DNA of 64,000 bases from Posidonia oceanica (Eukaryota > Streptophyta > Magnoliopsida > Alismatales > Posidoniaceae). The stretch spans positions 88,619,501-88,683,500 of the forward strand of contig JAZBRS010000057.1 in assembly GCA_037176725.1 (NCBI GenBank), read 5' to 3'. The position numbers were made by a program, and so were the translations under genes. A model generated the notes under the pieces. It ran no database searches and was not told the origin of the DNA. It saw only the letters and a program-made list of their open reading frames with translations. Shown in pieces: positions 1-11,127 of the stretch (position 1 is its first letter; each line of letters opens with the position of its first letter).

Positions 1-306
1 CTTCTCGTGACCATAGATCAAACGGAGAGTGTCCCATATCTTCCTTGCAGGCCGTAGTAACATAACTCCTCTGGCAACCGCAGATTCCATACTGTTCCCC
101 AGCCATGTAATGATTGCTACATCATCAAATAGCCACTCTTCATAGGCATCGGACTTGTCATCAAGAGACGGATGTGTTAAGTGTTTCAATTTCCGATGTG
201 TCAGAACAAATGTCTCAAAACTCTGTGACCACATGACATAATTTGGTCCAGATAGTTTTTCTGAAGTACTACTTAGATTTTTTACTAGAGATGCGTGATG
301 AGACAT
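1..306 (-). CDS. Ty1/copia gag, N-terminal part (runs off the window)
   Basis: Reading the minus strand from the ATG at 306, an open frame continues to base 1 with no stop. It encodes the N-terminus of a copia-type Gag: a segment LSGPNYVMWS followed by LTHRKLKHL, then a region ending RKIWDTLRLIYG. This matches the Retrotran_gag/UBN2 family pattern, a 'W' module near residue 30 and 'W-L' modules near 70 to 100. Gag would package the element RNA in cytoplasmic particles. The copia-type PBS and short LTR upstream (961-1101) agree with this orientation. The frame is clean over 102 codons, so this copy may be fairly young. The rest of the element lies outside the window. Confidence 0.8.
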   Translation of the reverse strand, partial: MSHHASLVKNLSSTSEKLSGPNYVMWSQSFETFVLTHRKLKHLTHPSLDDKSDAYEEWLFDDVAIITWLGNSMESAVARGVMLLRPARKIWDTLRLIYGHEK

Positions 307-960
307 CCTGAGTTGAAAAAAAAAAGATACAAACTGACCAATATATATGATCTGAAAAACAGGAAACAGTGAACCAGACTGCTCACCACGCGTGGATATG
401 ACGTATCCACGCACACCAACAACGAATGACGGAAGGGAGGCCTAGATCATGGATGAAACCTCTAGGACTGCCGGAGAAGAGGAGCGGGACTGCCCCGAGG
501 ACGCGTAGGAGGGGACGAAGGGACTCACCGACGGCCTAACATGTGCCGAGAATCCCCTAGGTGCCGACGGGAAGGCCTGGACGGCCTTGGAGCAGCCGGC
601 GGGAAGGCCTGGACGGCCTTGAAGCAAGCGGCGGACGGCCTGGAAGGGACTGTGGTCGGCCGACGGCACGTGAGAAGGGCCCCACGAGGGCTGCCGGTCG
701 GCCAGGAGTGGCCCGCGAGGGCCGGCGAGTGGACTGGAGGCGCCAGGTGACTGCGTGAAGGGCAGCTGCCGGCGGAAACAGCAGCAGCGGCGGTGGGAAT
801 GGCCAGCGGAGACCTGGGACACGTGCGGGCTAGGCGTGGGTGCCCTAGGCAGCCGTCAGCGGGGGGTGGGATGGCCGGCGAGAGGAGGAGAAGCCGGAGG
901 GAGGGGAGGGGCTGCCGGTGGCTAGGTTTTGTGTTTTTTTTTTTTTTTTTGTAAACCTAA
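307..960 (-). other. GC-rich leader between copia PBS and gag
   Basis: The stretch between the PBS and the gag ATG is unusually long and GC-rich for a copia leader, especially 430-920, while both flanks are AT-rich. It contains a direct repeat: a 20-base block beginning GGGAAGGCCTGG occurs at 569-588 and again at 601-620. A T-tract lies at about 928-950. A 126-codon frame is open on the sense strand (822-442) but its product is low-complexity (P, S, R, G) and I recognise no domain. It could be a normal but odd leader or captured host sequence. No function is assigned. Confidence 0.45.
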
Positions 961-973
961 GCTCTTGATACCA
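961..973 (-). other. Primer-binding site, initiator-Met tRNA type
   Basis: On the minus strand the 13 bases directly after the LTR read TGGTATCAAGAGC. This is the usual plant copia PBS (complement of the 3' end of initiator-methionine tRNA, normally TGGTATCAGAGC) with one extra A. It begins immediately after the terminal CA of the LTR, as expected. Confidence 0.8.
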
Positions 974-1101
974 TGTGGAATACTAAGATATTTTTCTTAT
1001 CGATCACTAAGAGTTACATATATATAGAGAGACAAGAGGGTCTAGAGGATAAACGGATATCCACTAACCCATCTAACCTAAAGACCCATATAACTCTAAC
1101 A
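974..1101 (-). repeat. 128-bp 5' LTR of a copia element
   Basis: Read on the minus strand this starts TGTTAGAGTTATATGG and ends ATTCCACA, abutting the PBS, so it has the TG...CA form. A TATA-like CTCTATATATATG lies inside it. At 128 bp it is very short for an LTR. Its start closely resembles the 133-bp LTR at 55048-55180, so both belong to related short-LTR copia families. The outer flank is AATAC (1102-1106). The matching duplication would be outside the window. Confidence 0.75.
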
Positions 1102-1970
1102 AATACGTTTATTTTTAGCAGTACATACGAACTAAGAAGTTAAGAATATAAATATGAAAAATAAAAGATCAAGGGAATTTTAGTCCCTGTTGGAATCTTT
1201 TGATAAATTTGTACAGGACTCTGCTGTATCATCTAACTATGCGAACAAAAGAGAATTAAACAGAACCTGGAAGTTTATTTTACTGATAATGTGATTCCTT
1301 GTCTCTCTGCCTCATACCCTGTCTCCTCTTTCACATACTTGAATCCCATTTCACACTTTCAATAGATTCTCACAGCAACTGTTCTTTGCCTTTGTTCTCC
1401 TGTTGTGCTTCTACCTATTCCTCCTTTCTTTGCTTCTGGTGTTTATAAATATGGTAGCAACTAGAGAGTTTTAACATTTTCATTCTCTAACAAAGCCAGG
1501 AACATATGTAGACATCCTATGAAGGTCCTTAACTCTTTGTTAATGACAAGGTAGTTTAGTTTTCTAAATGACATCAGGAGCTAGAAAAGGAATAAATAGA
1601 ACAAGCATTTGCAGACAAGGTGGTGTCAGTTAATGCAGCAAAAATGGGCCATAAACAATTTAAGTAGTTCGATGAACATTTCGTTGTGAAGATCAGTGTA
1701 AGAGATCATTGCAGTTCTTCAAATTAGCCCTGAAACAAGGCATGCTTTAACATACTAGACAACCATGCATGTGCTATGCACGTTCGAACTATGTCTACAA
1801 ACTAAAACAATAAACAAAATTGGAAATAAAATAATGATATTAGTTGTTAAATAAGTTAATGAAAAATTATTAAAATCCAGTATGTTATTTTTTTATTTCC
1901 ACGATTCTTGATATAAAAAATAATCATCTAGAAAATTATTGTATTTTATTTATCATGGAAGTAACATATT
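1102..1970. other. AT-rich intergenic stretch, nothing recognised
   Basis: Both strands carry only short frames. I see no conserved protein motif, RNA gene or terminal repeat here. Confidence 0.5.
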
Positions 1971-2670
1971 TTTCAATCTAAAGCTATAATTTAAATTTAA
2001 ATTAGTGTGTTGGTGAAAATATTGAACAGAAACTATTATACTAAGAAGTATAATTTCTTTTTTTCAGTTGTACTAATATGACACAAGTCTAAGATATTTG
2101 ACAACGATATAATTTTTTCAATCTTAAGCTATAGTTTAAATTTAAAATAGTGTGTAGTGAAAATATTGAATAGAAATGATTAGAGTAAAAAATGGAATAT
2201 TTTCTATCTATAATGTGATCATGTGGTAACCTTTTGGGATATTTCACAAAGAAATTTTTGTTAATCTAAGGCTATAGTTTAAATCTATAATAGTAATTTA
2301 ATGGAATGTTTGAATAGGAACGATTCTAAAAAATGAAATATTTTTTAATCTATAGAGTGCTTATGTGGAAGCTTTAAGGATATTTGACGAAGATATTTTT
2401 TAATCTAAAGCTATAATTTAAATTTAAGATAGTGTTTTAGTAGAAAATCCGAATAGAATCGATTTAAAATATTAAATAGAATACTTGAATAGAAATCATT
2501 GGAAAAAAATGAAATATTTTTTATTCTTAGTGTGCTCATGTGTAGCCTTGTAGAATATTTGACGAAGATATTTTTTAATCTAAAGCTATAATTTAAATTT
2601 AAAATGGTATTTTAGTGGAAAATTTGAAAAGAAATGATTCAAATTTAAAAAGAGGACTTGTTGTGATTAT
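1971..2670. repeat. Degenerate tandem repeat, about 140-180-bp units
   Basis: Five diverged copies of an AT-rich unit can be aligned by eye. Each begins with a version of TTTTTTAATCTAAAGC followed by TATAATTTAAATTTA, at about 1971, 2113, 2250, 2390 and 2568. Each continues with a GAATAGAAATGATT-like block, and several carry a GTGCTCATGTG block. Spacing varies from about 135 to 180 bp because of indels. No coding content was seen. Confidence 0.7.
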
Positions 2671-2697
2671 GTGACAGTCTGTGGTTATACCACTGTT

Positions 2698-3140
2698 ATT
2701 GTGGCGCCCGCCTAAGCAACGCCATGGCGCCAAGGCGCCATTAAAGTTTAAGGCACCTAGGCGCCTTGGGCTAAATTAGCCTAATGATAATTATTTAATT
2801 TTTCATTATCAAACATTGACTCTTGATGACTATTATATAGTTTGTCTTAGTTATTGTTATTTGTTATTGACTATTTGACTTATTATTGTTAAGATTGTTA
2901 TTGTTATTGACTTATTTATTGTTATTTGTTATTGACTTATTGTTTTTGTTGAGATTTTTATTGATTTGGAGGACAATTAAGATTTTATTTATAGTTAGAT
3001 TGTTATTGTTAATTTTAGAAATTTGTATATCAATTTATTAATGCATTATGAATTTTGAATATCTTTATAAATATATTTAAAAAATCTGAAAAACATGTAA
3101 AAATTGTATTTTTATTACCGCCTAGGCATCGGCGCCATGA
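2698..3140. repeat. GGCGCC-rich repeat fragment, unclassified
   Basis: The left end is dense in GGCGCC and CCTAGGCGCC palindromes (2701-2770). The right end carries CCGCCTAGGCATCGGCGCC (3119-3137). The middle is AT-rich with TTATTGTTATTGACTT-type short repeats. Terminal clusters of a palindromic hexamer around an AT-rich core suggest a non-autonomous DNA transposon. I could not define exact termini or a target duplication, so the class is open. Confidence 0.35.
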
Positions 3141-5899
3141 TAAGTATGGGTTATACAAAGGTTCCACATGTCGAATCTTGTGGTTAAACAGGTGGACAAG
3201 TAAACCTAAGTATCTAAAACAAAATACTCTAGATAGCAGATCATATCTAGAAGCATTGGATGTAGATTCTCATCTCAGAGAAATTACATGAACATGCAAC
3301 AAAGAAAGCATTACCATAAAGAATGGGTGCAACACTATGTTGGTTGGAAAAATACATTAGAAAAGAGATGACTTCCATATCTCTTTATCTTTTTATCCCA
3401 AATTTTTATCTAAACAGGAATTGCAAACAATAAAAAAAAGTCCAAATTCTTCGAAAAATGGTAAACCACCATCGATTATGCCTAGATTTCACATAAATAT
3501 CATGAGCTTTAAAATGTTACAAAATGCCCCTGAGTATGTTATGGTAACACTTCACTATCTTTAGTTGATGTGTTGCATACCTTCTCATGACCATCTTTAC
3601 ACAAAAACATTAAGAAAATGTCATTCCCTTGCCTTTCTTGTTCCTTCTTTGATTCACAAAAACCAAAGACTACCTTGTTTGACCTCCACCCACCATAAAC
3701 ACCATAGCAAGCACCAAACCCTATCTTGGGACAATGACTTACCATCCTAATAGATAGGTTTTGTACTTTTGTTGATCCCATCTCTTCTTCTTCATCTTGT
3801 TCTTCTTTTTATTTCTGTTGTAGGTTACAATGAAATCAACCAACACAATTGGATGGCATAAGGGTAAAATGGAGTTAATCCTTATGTAGCTTGGCTTTCA
3901 TAAGTGATGGTAGTGGGATGTACATTTAGATTATGTTACCAAGGGGAAAATGGTCAAACTACAAAATTTCTAATGGAATTAATCCCACCATATTTTATAA
4001 AAGTTCTTTTCCTTTTTTCCCCCTTTTTTTGGAGGGGAGGGGGTCCTGTTTTAAAGTTACATAGTTTTTTCTTGAAACCTAAATTGCAAAGATGGGGGAT
4101 AAGATAGAATTGACACTGGTATTACACAAAAACAAAATAGTAATCTGATTATTCAGTTTATATTCAAATTTAAATTTACAAGTTTCTGAGACCACCCTCA
4201 ACAATGTTTACTCTTCCATGGATAAACACCATCCTTTAGAAGAGGGGTTGTATGTTGGGAAGTAGGTGTTGCATGTGCTGGTGGAGGTGGAAGAGACTAA
4301 CCACCTTTTCTTGTCTCATGTACATCTGAAGTTGCATGTTCAAGAAGATATGCAATGGAGTTGGAGTTGAGGAGAACAACGGCACGTGTTTTGGGACAAC
4401 TGATTTAATTTGTGGTGCAGAGGTATGGATTTATAGCTAAGAAGTTGTCTACCCAATGCTATCAGGTTGACTGCTGCTGTGGAGGAACTAGATGACTGTT
4501 ATCACTTATGAGGAGCTCTTTTCATGTACTTCAGAAGAAAAAATTTCTTCCATAGCAGGGTGTGTTTTCGTGTGGCATGCCTGCCTGAAGCTAGTGGTAA
4601 ATTTAATTTGTAATTAGCCTTTTGAACCTGCATTCGCGCCTTTCATAGGCCATGTCTGTCTATTTCTGTTGTAATCCATGATGGGTTCATTTTTAATTCC
4701 TTGGGTTTTGTTTTTTCTTGCTTTTCCCAAGTAAATTCCCTGTTTTATGCTTTATAAATGTTTAAATGATTAAAAAATGGAATGATATATTGGGTGTTCT
4801 GAGCTTTAAAGTATTTATTTTTCAACAGATATTATATACTCGAGGGCTCCAGGAGTATTATGAAATAGATACTCCATGAAAATGAAGAATGAAATCCAAA
4901 TAATTAGAAGTATGCAAGCCCGCCAATATCATCTTCTAAATTCTGATCCATCAATTCGGAGTTCAATAAATATTCAATAGAAATATATAAACCAATATCA
5001 TCTGGATAGAACTAGGATTCTGCAGAAATAGTCAACAATCAGCTATCCATAATCTGAGCATCGTTTTTCACTGACTCAGAGTTTTCAGTCATGCATCAAA
5101 CTACGGTGCATCGTTTGGCAATTAGTTGGAATCTAAATGTTTGGCTGCATAATCAAGATTGTAGACTTCTTTGCGAAATTTGGCTGGAAAATCCTCCTAA
5201 AACACTACCTTAGTTTTAATCATCACCAAGACCAATTCAATTCACTTATCATGTTCAATTCCTAGGAACCTGATACATTTGGCCAACACAGACTGAGGTT
5301 TGACTTCGGATCTAAGCTCAAGGGAGAGTTATGAAGTGTTTGGAAGCAACACAAGCATAAGTGCAATCCAAGGACTAATCTCGTGATTACACATGATGAT
5401 CTAGGCGTATTGGAGTTACATTCTCGTCACAACAGATTATTGGAAGTAAAAGGAGTACTTTCTCATTGGTAACACAAAATTTCGTCATTTCAGCTTGTAT
5501 TTAATTAGGGATATGGTTGTTTTTCAACATTCCCTTGCTTGCAACATGGAAAGTTCTTTTTGTATATGTGATGCTACCATTTTGAGTTGCACTGCTCGTT
5601 TCTTTTGAAAGTTGTAGTGTTACTTAAATACACTGGCAAAAAAACTGAATGGTGCACCACACTGTATCTTCACTTTATGATTAATTGAAATTGCAGATTC
5701 TCTTCTCAGCTTGCAGTAGAAGTATGATATGGACACACATAGTTACTCGTCATTAGCCACAAACCTATCTAAGTTACTCTTCATCGACAACTTTCTGACA
5801 AGTGGTATTACAACAAGCAACCAGCCTGAAGTGTGGGAAAATGAAAGTATCTACACCACCTGGTGATCATGGCGTTGATCATGACGTGGACCTTGACGT
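3141..5899. other. Non-coding stretch, nothing recognised
   Basis: The short frames here show no family motif on either strand. If the SPL gene at 12327-12907 continues downstream on the minus strand, this stretch would be intronic. I found no sequence resembling the missing SBP-box second exon in it. Confidence 0.4.
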
Positions 5900-6003
5900 C
5901 AAGTTTAAGGGGGGGGAAATGTACGGTATAATCCTACATTACTTAATGAGAAGTGATGAGCAAGGACTATATAACAATGAGCTTGTATAGAGTATCTTAT
6001 AAC
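5900..6003 (+). repeat. Possible polypurine tract and LTR start of an old LTR element
   Basis: The run AAGTTTAAGGGGGGGGAAA (5900-5918) is followed by TGTACGGTATAATCC from 5920. A G-rich purine tract directly ahead of a TGTA start resembles the PPT/3' LTR boundary of chromovirus-type Ty3/gypsy elements. The hAT element then interrupts it at 6004, and the continuation would start at 11128. No partner LTR is visible, so this rests on the boundary alone. Confidence 0.35.
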
Positions 6004-6742
6004 CAAGGTTCCAAACATCGGTCCGTGTCGGCGATATGTCGCCAACACGTGTCGGAAATTGGTTTTAGGGAAACGACATTAGGGTGCATTTCGTAAACTG
6101 CAGGATGTTGGTGGCCGAGTCGGTGCCGTGTCGTCCGTGTCGATCGAGTCGACCGACACACCATTTTTTTTGAACAGCAGCAACGCGTGTCGACCAATGT
6201 TTGCATATTTGGCACCGACACGGACAGAAATCACATAGTTTACCTTCCAACCAGCATTTCTCCTTCCTCCTCTCACGCGTTGCTGTATTGAGTTGCTACT
6301 GAAGTTCTGCATTGAGTTCCTTCTGCATTTTCTCAAGTTTCCTCTCTCTTTTACACAGGTTATCATTTTTCAGGTAAGATCTTCTCATTTATTGTGTCTG
6401 AAGCTTCTTTTTATTTTCCAAATCTAGTCAAATCTTTTCTTCTCAGGTCTGATCAGATCTTCTCATCTTCTTTTCTTTTCATTTCTACTCTTCTTCAAGG
6501 TTTTTCTCTAAGATAAATAGATAATATACTTAGATCTCTTGAATTTACAGTAATTTCCATGTTTTTTTTCTTTTTGGCTTTGGTTTTCATGTAGATTACA
6601 TATTACACTTAGATCTTAAGAATTAACACTTACATCTTTTGTTTTGATATAACTCTTAGCTATATTAAATAAGTATACCATAAAAACACATAGATCTTAG
6701 GCTTTTGTATATAATATTTTTATTTTTTCATTTTTTTTTGTA

Positions 6743-7490
6743 TTTTAATGTTAATAACATGATATTACATAGATATTACATAAATCTAATCTAAAATTTC
6801 TATAAAATCATAAAAAATCAGTAAATAAAAAATCTGTAAAATATTTATAATTTTAATGTTAATAACATTATATTACATAGATATTACATAGATCTAACCT
6901 AATAAAGGTCAAAACCTAAAATTTCTATAAAATCATAAAAAATCAGTAAATAAAAAATCTGTTAAATATTTATGATTTTAATGTTAATAACATGATATTA
7001 CATAGATATTACATAGATATTACATAGACCTAACCTAATAAAGGTCAAATCTAACCTAAAATTTCTATAAAATCATAAAAAATCAGTAAATAAAAAATCT
7101 GTAAAATATTTATGATTTTAATGTTAATAACATGAGATTACATAGATATTACATAGATGTAACCTAATAAAGGTCAAATCTAATCTAAAATTTCTATAAA
7201 ATCATAAAAAATCAGTAAATAAAAAATCTGTAAATATTTATAATTTTAATGTTAATAACATGATATTACATAAATATTACATAGATCTAACCTAATAAAG
7301 GTCAAATCTAATCTAAAATTCTATAAAATCATATAAAATCAGTAAATAAAAAATCTGTAAATATTTATAATTTTAATGTTAATAACATGATATTACATAG
7401 ATCTAACCTAATAAAGGTCAAATCTAACCTAAAATTTCTATAAAATCATAAAAAATCAGTAAAATATTTATAATATTAATGTTAATAACT
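6743..7490. repeat. AT-rich minisatellite inside the hAT 5' region
   Basis: Seven starts of the block TTTTAATGTTAATAACAT (the last one variant) occur at about 6743, 6851, 6976, 7116, 7243, 7371 and 7473, so the unit is 102-140 bp. Each unit carries GATATTACATAGATATTACA, CCTAATAAAGGTCAAA and TCTATAAAATCATAAAAAATC blocks. Copies are very similar, which points to recent tandem expansion within this transposon copy or its parent. Confidence 0.9.
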
Positions 7491-7571
7491 TGATATTACA
7501 TCGAGTTAATCATTGTGAAATATTTTTTTCTTATAATTAAACTCATTTAATTTTTGTTTTCCGTCTTCACA

Positions 7572-9921
7572 ATGTCGAGTTCTACTAGACATGAATCTCA
7601 AGATAATGGAAGTAGTAATGAGGAAAGAGTTGATGATCCAGGATGGTTGCACGGATATCTGCAAGTACTGTGGAAAGAGAATGATGAGTGGGGGTATTAC
7701 AAGATTGAAGCAACATCTTGTTGGCAGATACAGTAATGTCAACAAGTGCAAGTCATATCCAACTCTTGTTCGTGATCAGATGAGAGAGTTACTAAAGGAT
7801 ACAAAATCCAAGAAAGTGATAGAGCGAAAAGAGATGAAAGATTTAAGAGGATTTTGTTTGATGAAGAAGAACGTGAGCCCATTGTCGTACTAGAATCAGA
7901 TGATGATACGGTGTATCCTCCAGATTGTCGAACTCAAGACGAGAGAGACATGTATAAGAGAACTGTAATGGAATCAAGAAATGAAGAATGGCATAGAGAG
8001 CAAATTCAAAGATTCCATTGTTCTGAAAGTATTAGGGGAAGTAGCAGTGGCAATACACAGAAAGATAAGGGAAAAGACATTGCAGGAATGTTTAGAACAT
8101 ACAGTTAAAGATATGACAACCCAGATTCTGCAATATGTAAAACTGAAAGGTCGAAGCAGAAGACTATCAAGGACATGTTTGAAAATGCTAGAGAGAAAGT
8201 TGACCAAGCTGTGGCCAAATATATGTTTTTCAATGCTATTCCGGTAAATACTACAAAAGGACCGTATCTACAACATATGCTTGATGTAGCAGCCAAAAAA
8301 GGTACGAGAGTAAAAGTACCAACTAATTATGAGATAATGAACAAGTATCTCAAATTAGAGAAGAAAGAGTTAGAAAGCTACATTGAAAGCTTGAAACGAC
8401 AATGGTCAGAATATGGGATCACTATTATGTGTGATGATTGGACAAGTACAACCAGAAAACAAATCATCAACTTCATAGTCTACTGTGATGGCCGTACAGT
8501 TTTTTTAAAGTTCATTGATACTTCTGATGTTATCAGAGATCATAGATACCTTTATAAGCAAATAATGGAAGTCATTAAGCAAGTGAGACCATCAAATGTG
8601 ATTCAGATTGTCACCGATAATGACAGTAACTTCAAAAAGACATGCGAAAAAATCATGTCCAAGTATCTTGTCTATTGGACACCATATGCGGCTCATTGTA
8701 TTGATCTCATACTTAAGAACTTTGGGAAGACAAAGTTGGTGGCGAAGACTGTTAGAGAAGCAAAGGTTGTAACAAACTTCATTTACAACTACTCCTACCT
8801 ATTGGCCTTTATGAGATTACCTGAGTGTTGTGGTGGTGACTTGATTCGACCTGGAGTTACTCGATTTGCCACAAATTTTATTGCTCTCCAATCAGTGATT
8901 GATAAAAGAAATAGGCTAAAGTACATGTTTAATTTAACAGTGTGGTATAAATATCATGAGAGTGATATTCCAATTGGTCGAAGAATAAATATTATAATTA
9001 ATAGTCAGTCTTTTTGGAAAGACGTTCAAAATGTAGTGAACATAATAAAACCGGTTTCCAAGATTCTTCGCTTGATGGATGGTGATAAGAAACCTACAAT
9101 GAGTTTCTTGTATGAAGCAATGAAGTTGATAAAGATGCTGTAAAAGATGTAGCATACAGAACTTCAAAGGGATACTTGAAGATTATCGAAGACAGATGGT
9201 CCAACATGCTTCTTCACCCTTTGCATGAAGCTGGTAAGTAGTTTGATATATAAATTTATATTTGTCATAATTATGTTTACATTAAAATTGGTTGCTTAAT
9301 GACTTTCTTTTGTCATTGTAGCATACTACCTGAACCTACAGTTCCAATATGATCATGAACTCGGAAATCGTACAGATTTATTATCTTCCATGAGAATGGT
9401 GATAAAGAAATTAGAACCAAATGTGGACATTCAAATACAGGCCATGAATGAAATGAAATACTTCAGGAACAAATGTTCGGATTTGGAGATCCTCAAGCGA
9501 TTCGTGGTCGTACTTTGATGACTCCAAGTAAGGATTTGAATATTATTTATTTTAGTTCATAACATTACATCATAATATACGTAATAAACTAATAATCTAA
9601 TATCCTATTTCAGGTAAATGGTGGATACTGAATGGAACAGAAGCTTCAATTTTAAGAAAAATTGTAATAAAGATTTTATCTCAAACTACCTCAGCTTCAG
9701 GATGTGAAAGAAATTGGAACACATTTAATCTTATCCATACAAAAAGAAGAAACAGATTGGGAACGCAAAGATTAAATGATCTTGTGTTTGTGTACTATAA
9801 CATGAAGTTGAGAATGAAACATATAAGAGAGGGAGAAGATAAGGACGACTCCGACCCAATTGATTTGGTATATATATACAATGAGGACAAAGATGAGGAT
9901 CCTATACTTGAGTGGTTGTAA
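7572..9921 (+). pseudogene. hAT transposase (BED finger, DUF659-type region, RNase-H-like core, hATC)
   Basis: The transposase is read across several frames from the ATG at 7572. A BED-type zinc finger (CKYCGKRM with a downstream HLVGRY...NKC) lies at about 7650-7740. The catalytic core follows at 8175-9143, with MCDDWTS and VTDNDSN carrying acidic residues of the RNase-H-like fold. The C-terminal dimerisation domain hATC is at 9614-9850, with the SASGCERNWNTF signature and RRNRLGTQRLNDLVFV. Two introns with GT-AG borders fit at about 9234-9321 and 9526-9613. At least three frameshifts (near 7640, 7830 and 8110) break the N-terminal half, so it is inactive. The enzyme family cuts and pastes DNA by a hairpin mechanism. 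No alternative family fits both this protein and the 8-bp duplications. Confidence 0.88.
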
Positions 9922-10791
9922 TGAAATTAGACAACCAGTGCTAGATGAACAACAAGGTAGACCAAACTCAAGAATTGCTTCTGAAATGGACATTAATGTT
10001 GAAAAATACATAAGTTCCTCAGAACATTCTCGTAGTGGAACTCCAGGTTTAGGTGATGAGAGTGATACAGATGATTCCTCACAACCACCAGACGATGATG
10101 AAGGCGGTGATAGTGCATATGCAACTCAACCTGGAACTAAAGACGTACGAGGAGAAAGTCAAAGACCACTTAGCCCATTCATAGGAGAAGATCAATTCAC
10201 ACATGCTACATAAGATGAGCATCATGAAACCCGACAGCCATCAAGACCTGATCCTTTGCTGTATCTTATAGAAGAAAGTCTCGTGAAGACACAGCAAAAG
10301 ATTCAGATTCTTGGAGTAGTCATATCAGGAGAAGTTTATTAGAGTCACTTGATTCTCTGAATATTCAAAATCCTACAGACTCTTATGACTACAGCTCTTT
10401 TGGGGATCATTCTTATAGACAATCAAATTATGCCTCTGAAAGTGGATGGAAAAGCCAACAAAGTGAATGGGATACTACCTCCATCTTCAACTATACACCA
10501 CAACAAACAGAATATGAGCAGCAACCTCATCAAGGTCCTCCAAGGCAACATTTCTTACCTCAACAACCTCAACAAGTTATTATTCCACAGTATCCACCAA
10601 TGGAGTTTCTGATTCGACTGCCAATGTCAAATTATTACCATTATGTTATGGAATATCAATCATATTATAGCTACATGTCTTGAAACAACTACGTGTTGTG
10701 GAATGAGTCACAAATTCGACAACAAATTCATCATGACCACAACATAGCTGAACAACAAGAAGATGTCGATGAACCAAGACATTCTTTCTAG
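9922..10791 (+). pseudogene. Acidic then Q/Y-rich C-terminal extension of the hAT transposase
   Basis: Downstream of the hATC domain, and reached by a frameshift at about 9915, is a frame rich in D, E, S and P (EQQGRPNSR, DTDDSSQPPDDDEGG). It has a TAA at 10211. Further on, one frame from 10382 to 10680 encodes a low-complexity stretch full of Q, Y, S and P, such as YTPQQTEYEQQPHQ and LPQQPQQVIIPQYPP, then tyrosines around YQSYYSYMS. It ends near 10791 after RHSF. The base composition and the absence of other domains suggest an extended disordered tail on the ancestral transposase. Its role is unknown. Confidence 0.6.
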
Positions 10792-11127
10792 TATTAAGCA
10801 TATATGAGGTAATTTTTATGAGTACTTTTGTTATTAAACATTTATTAAGTATTTTTACATATTATTTATACTTCAGAATATTTGTATTAAGTCCATATAG
10901 TGTATTTCAACATGATACATGTTGAGAAAGTTGATCTAAGTAGTCTTAAATGTAGATTATTGTTTACTTTAGCTTATCCTAGAGTTTCAAAGCAAAACTC
11001 AAAGTTTTTTTACCATTTTCATGAACTTCCGTAAATTTACCGTGTTTCCACCGATTTCCAACACGTTTCCTATTTCTGTCGGACCGAAGTCCGACACAAC
11101 ATCGATGTTTTGAACCTTGCGTATAAC

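Larger units (their letters stand above)
6004..11119 (+). mobile_element. Complete hAT transposon, 5116 bp, decayed
   Basis: The left end reads CAAGGTTCCAAACATCG and the right end, reverse-complemented, CAAGGTTCAAAACATCG: a 17-bp terminal inverted repeat with one mismatch. Flanking 8-bp target duplications are CTTATAAC (5996-6003) and CGTATAAC (11120-11127), one mismatch apart. An 8-bp duplication is diagnostic of the hAT superfamily. GTGTCGG-type motifs repeat in both subterminal regions. Inside are an AT-rich minisatellite (6743-7490), a transposase with BED finger and hATC domain, and a Q/Y-rich tail region. Frameshifts in the transposase mean this copy cannot be autonomous now. Subterminal motifs of non-autonomous relatives should be searched for elsewhere in the genome. 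Confidence 0.92.
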
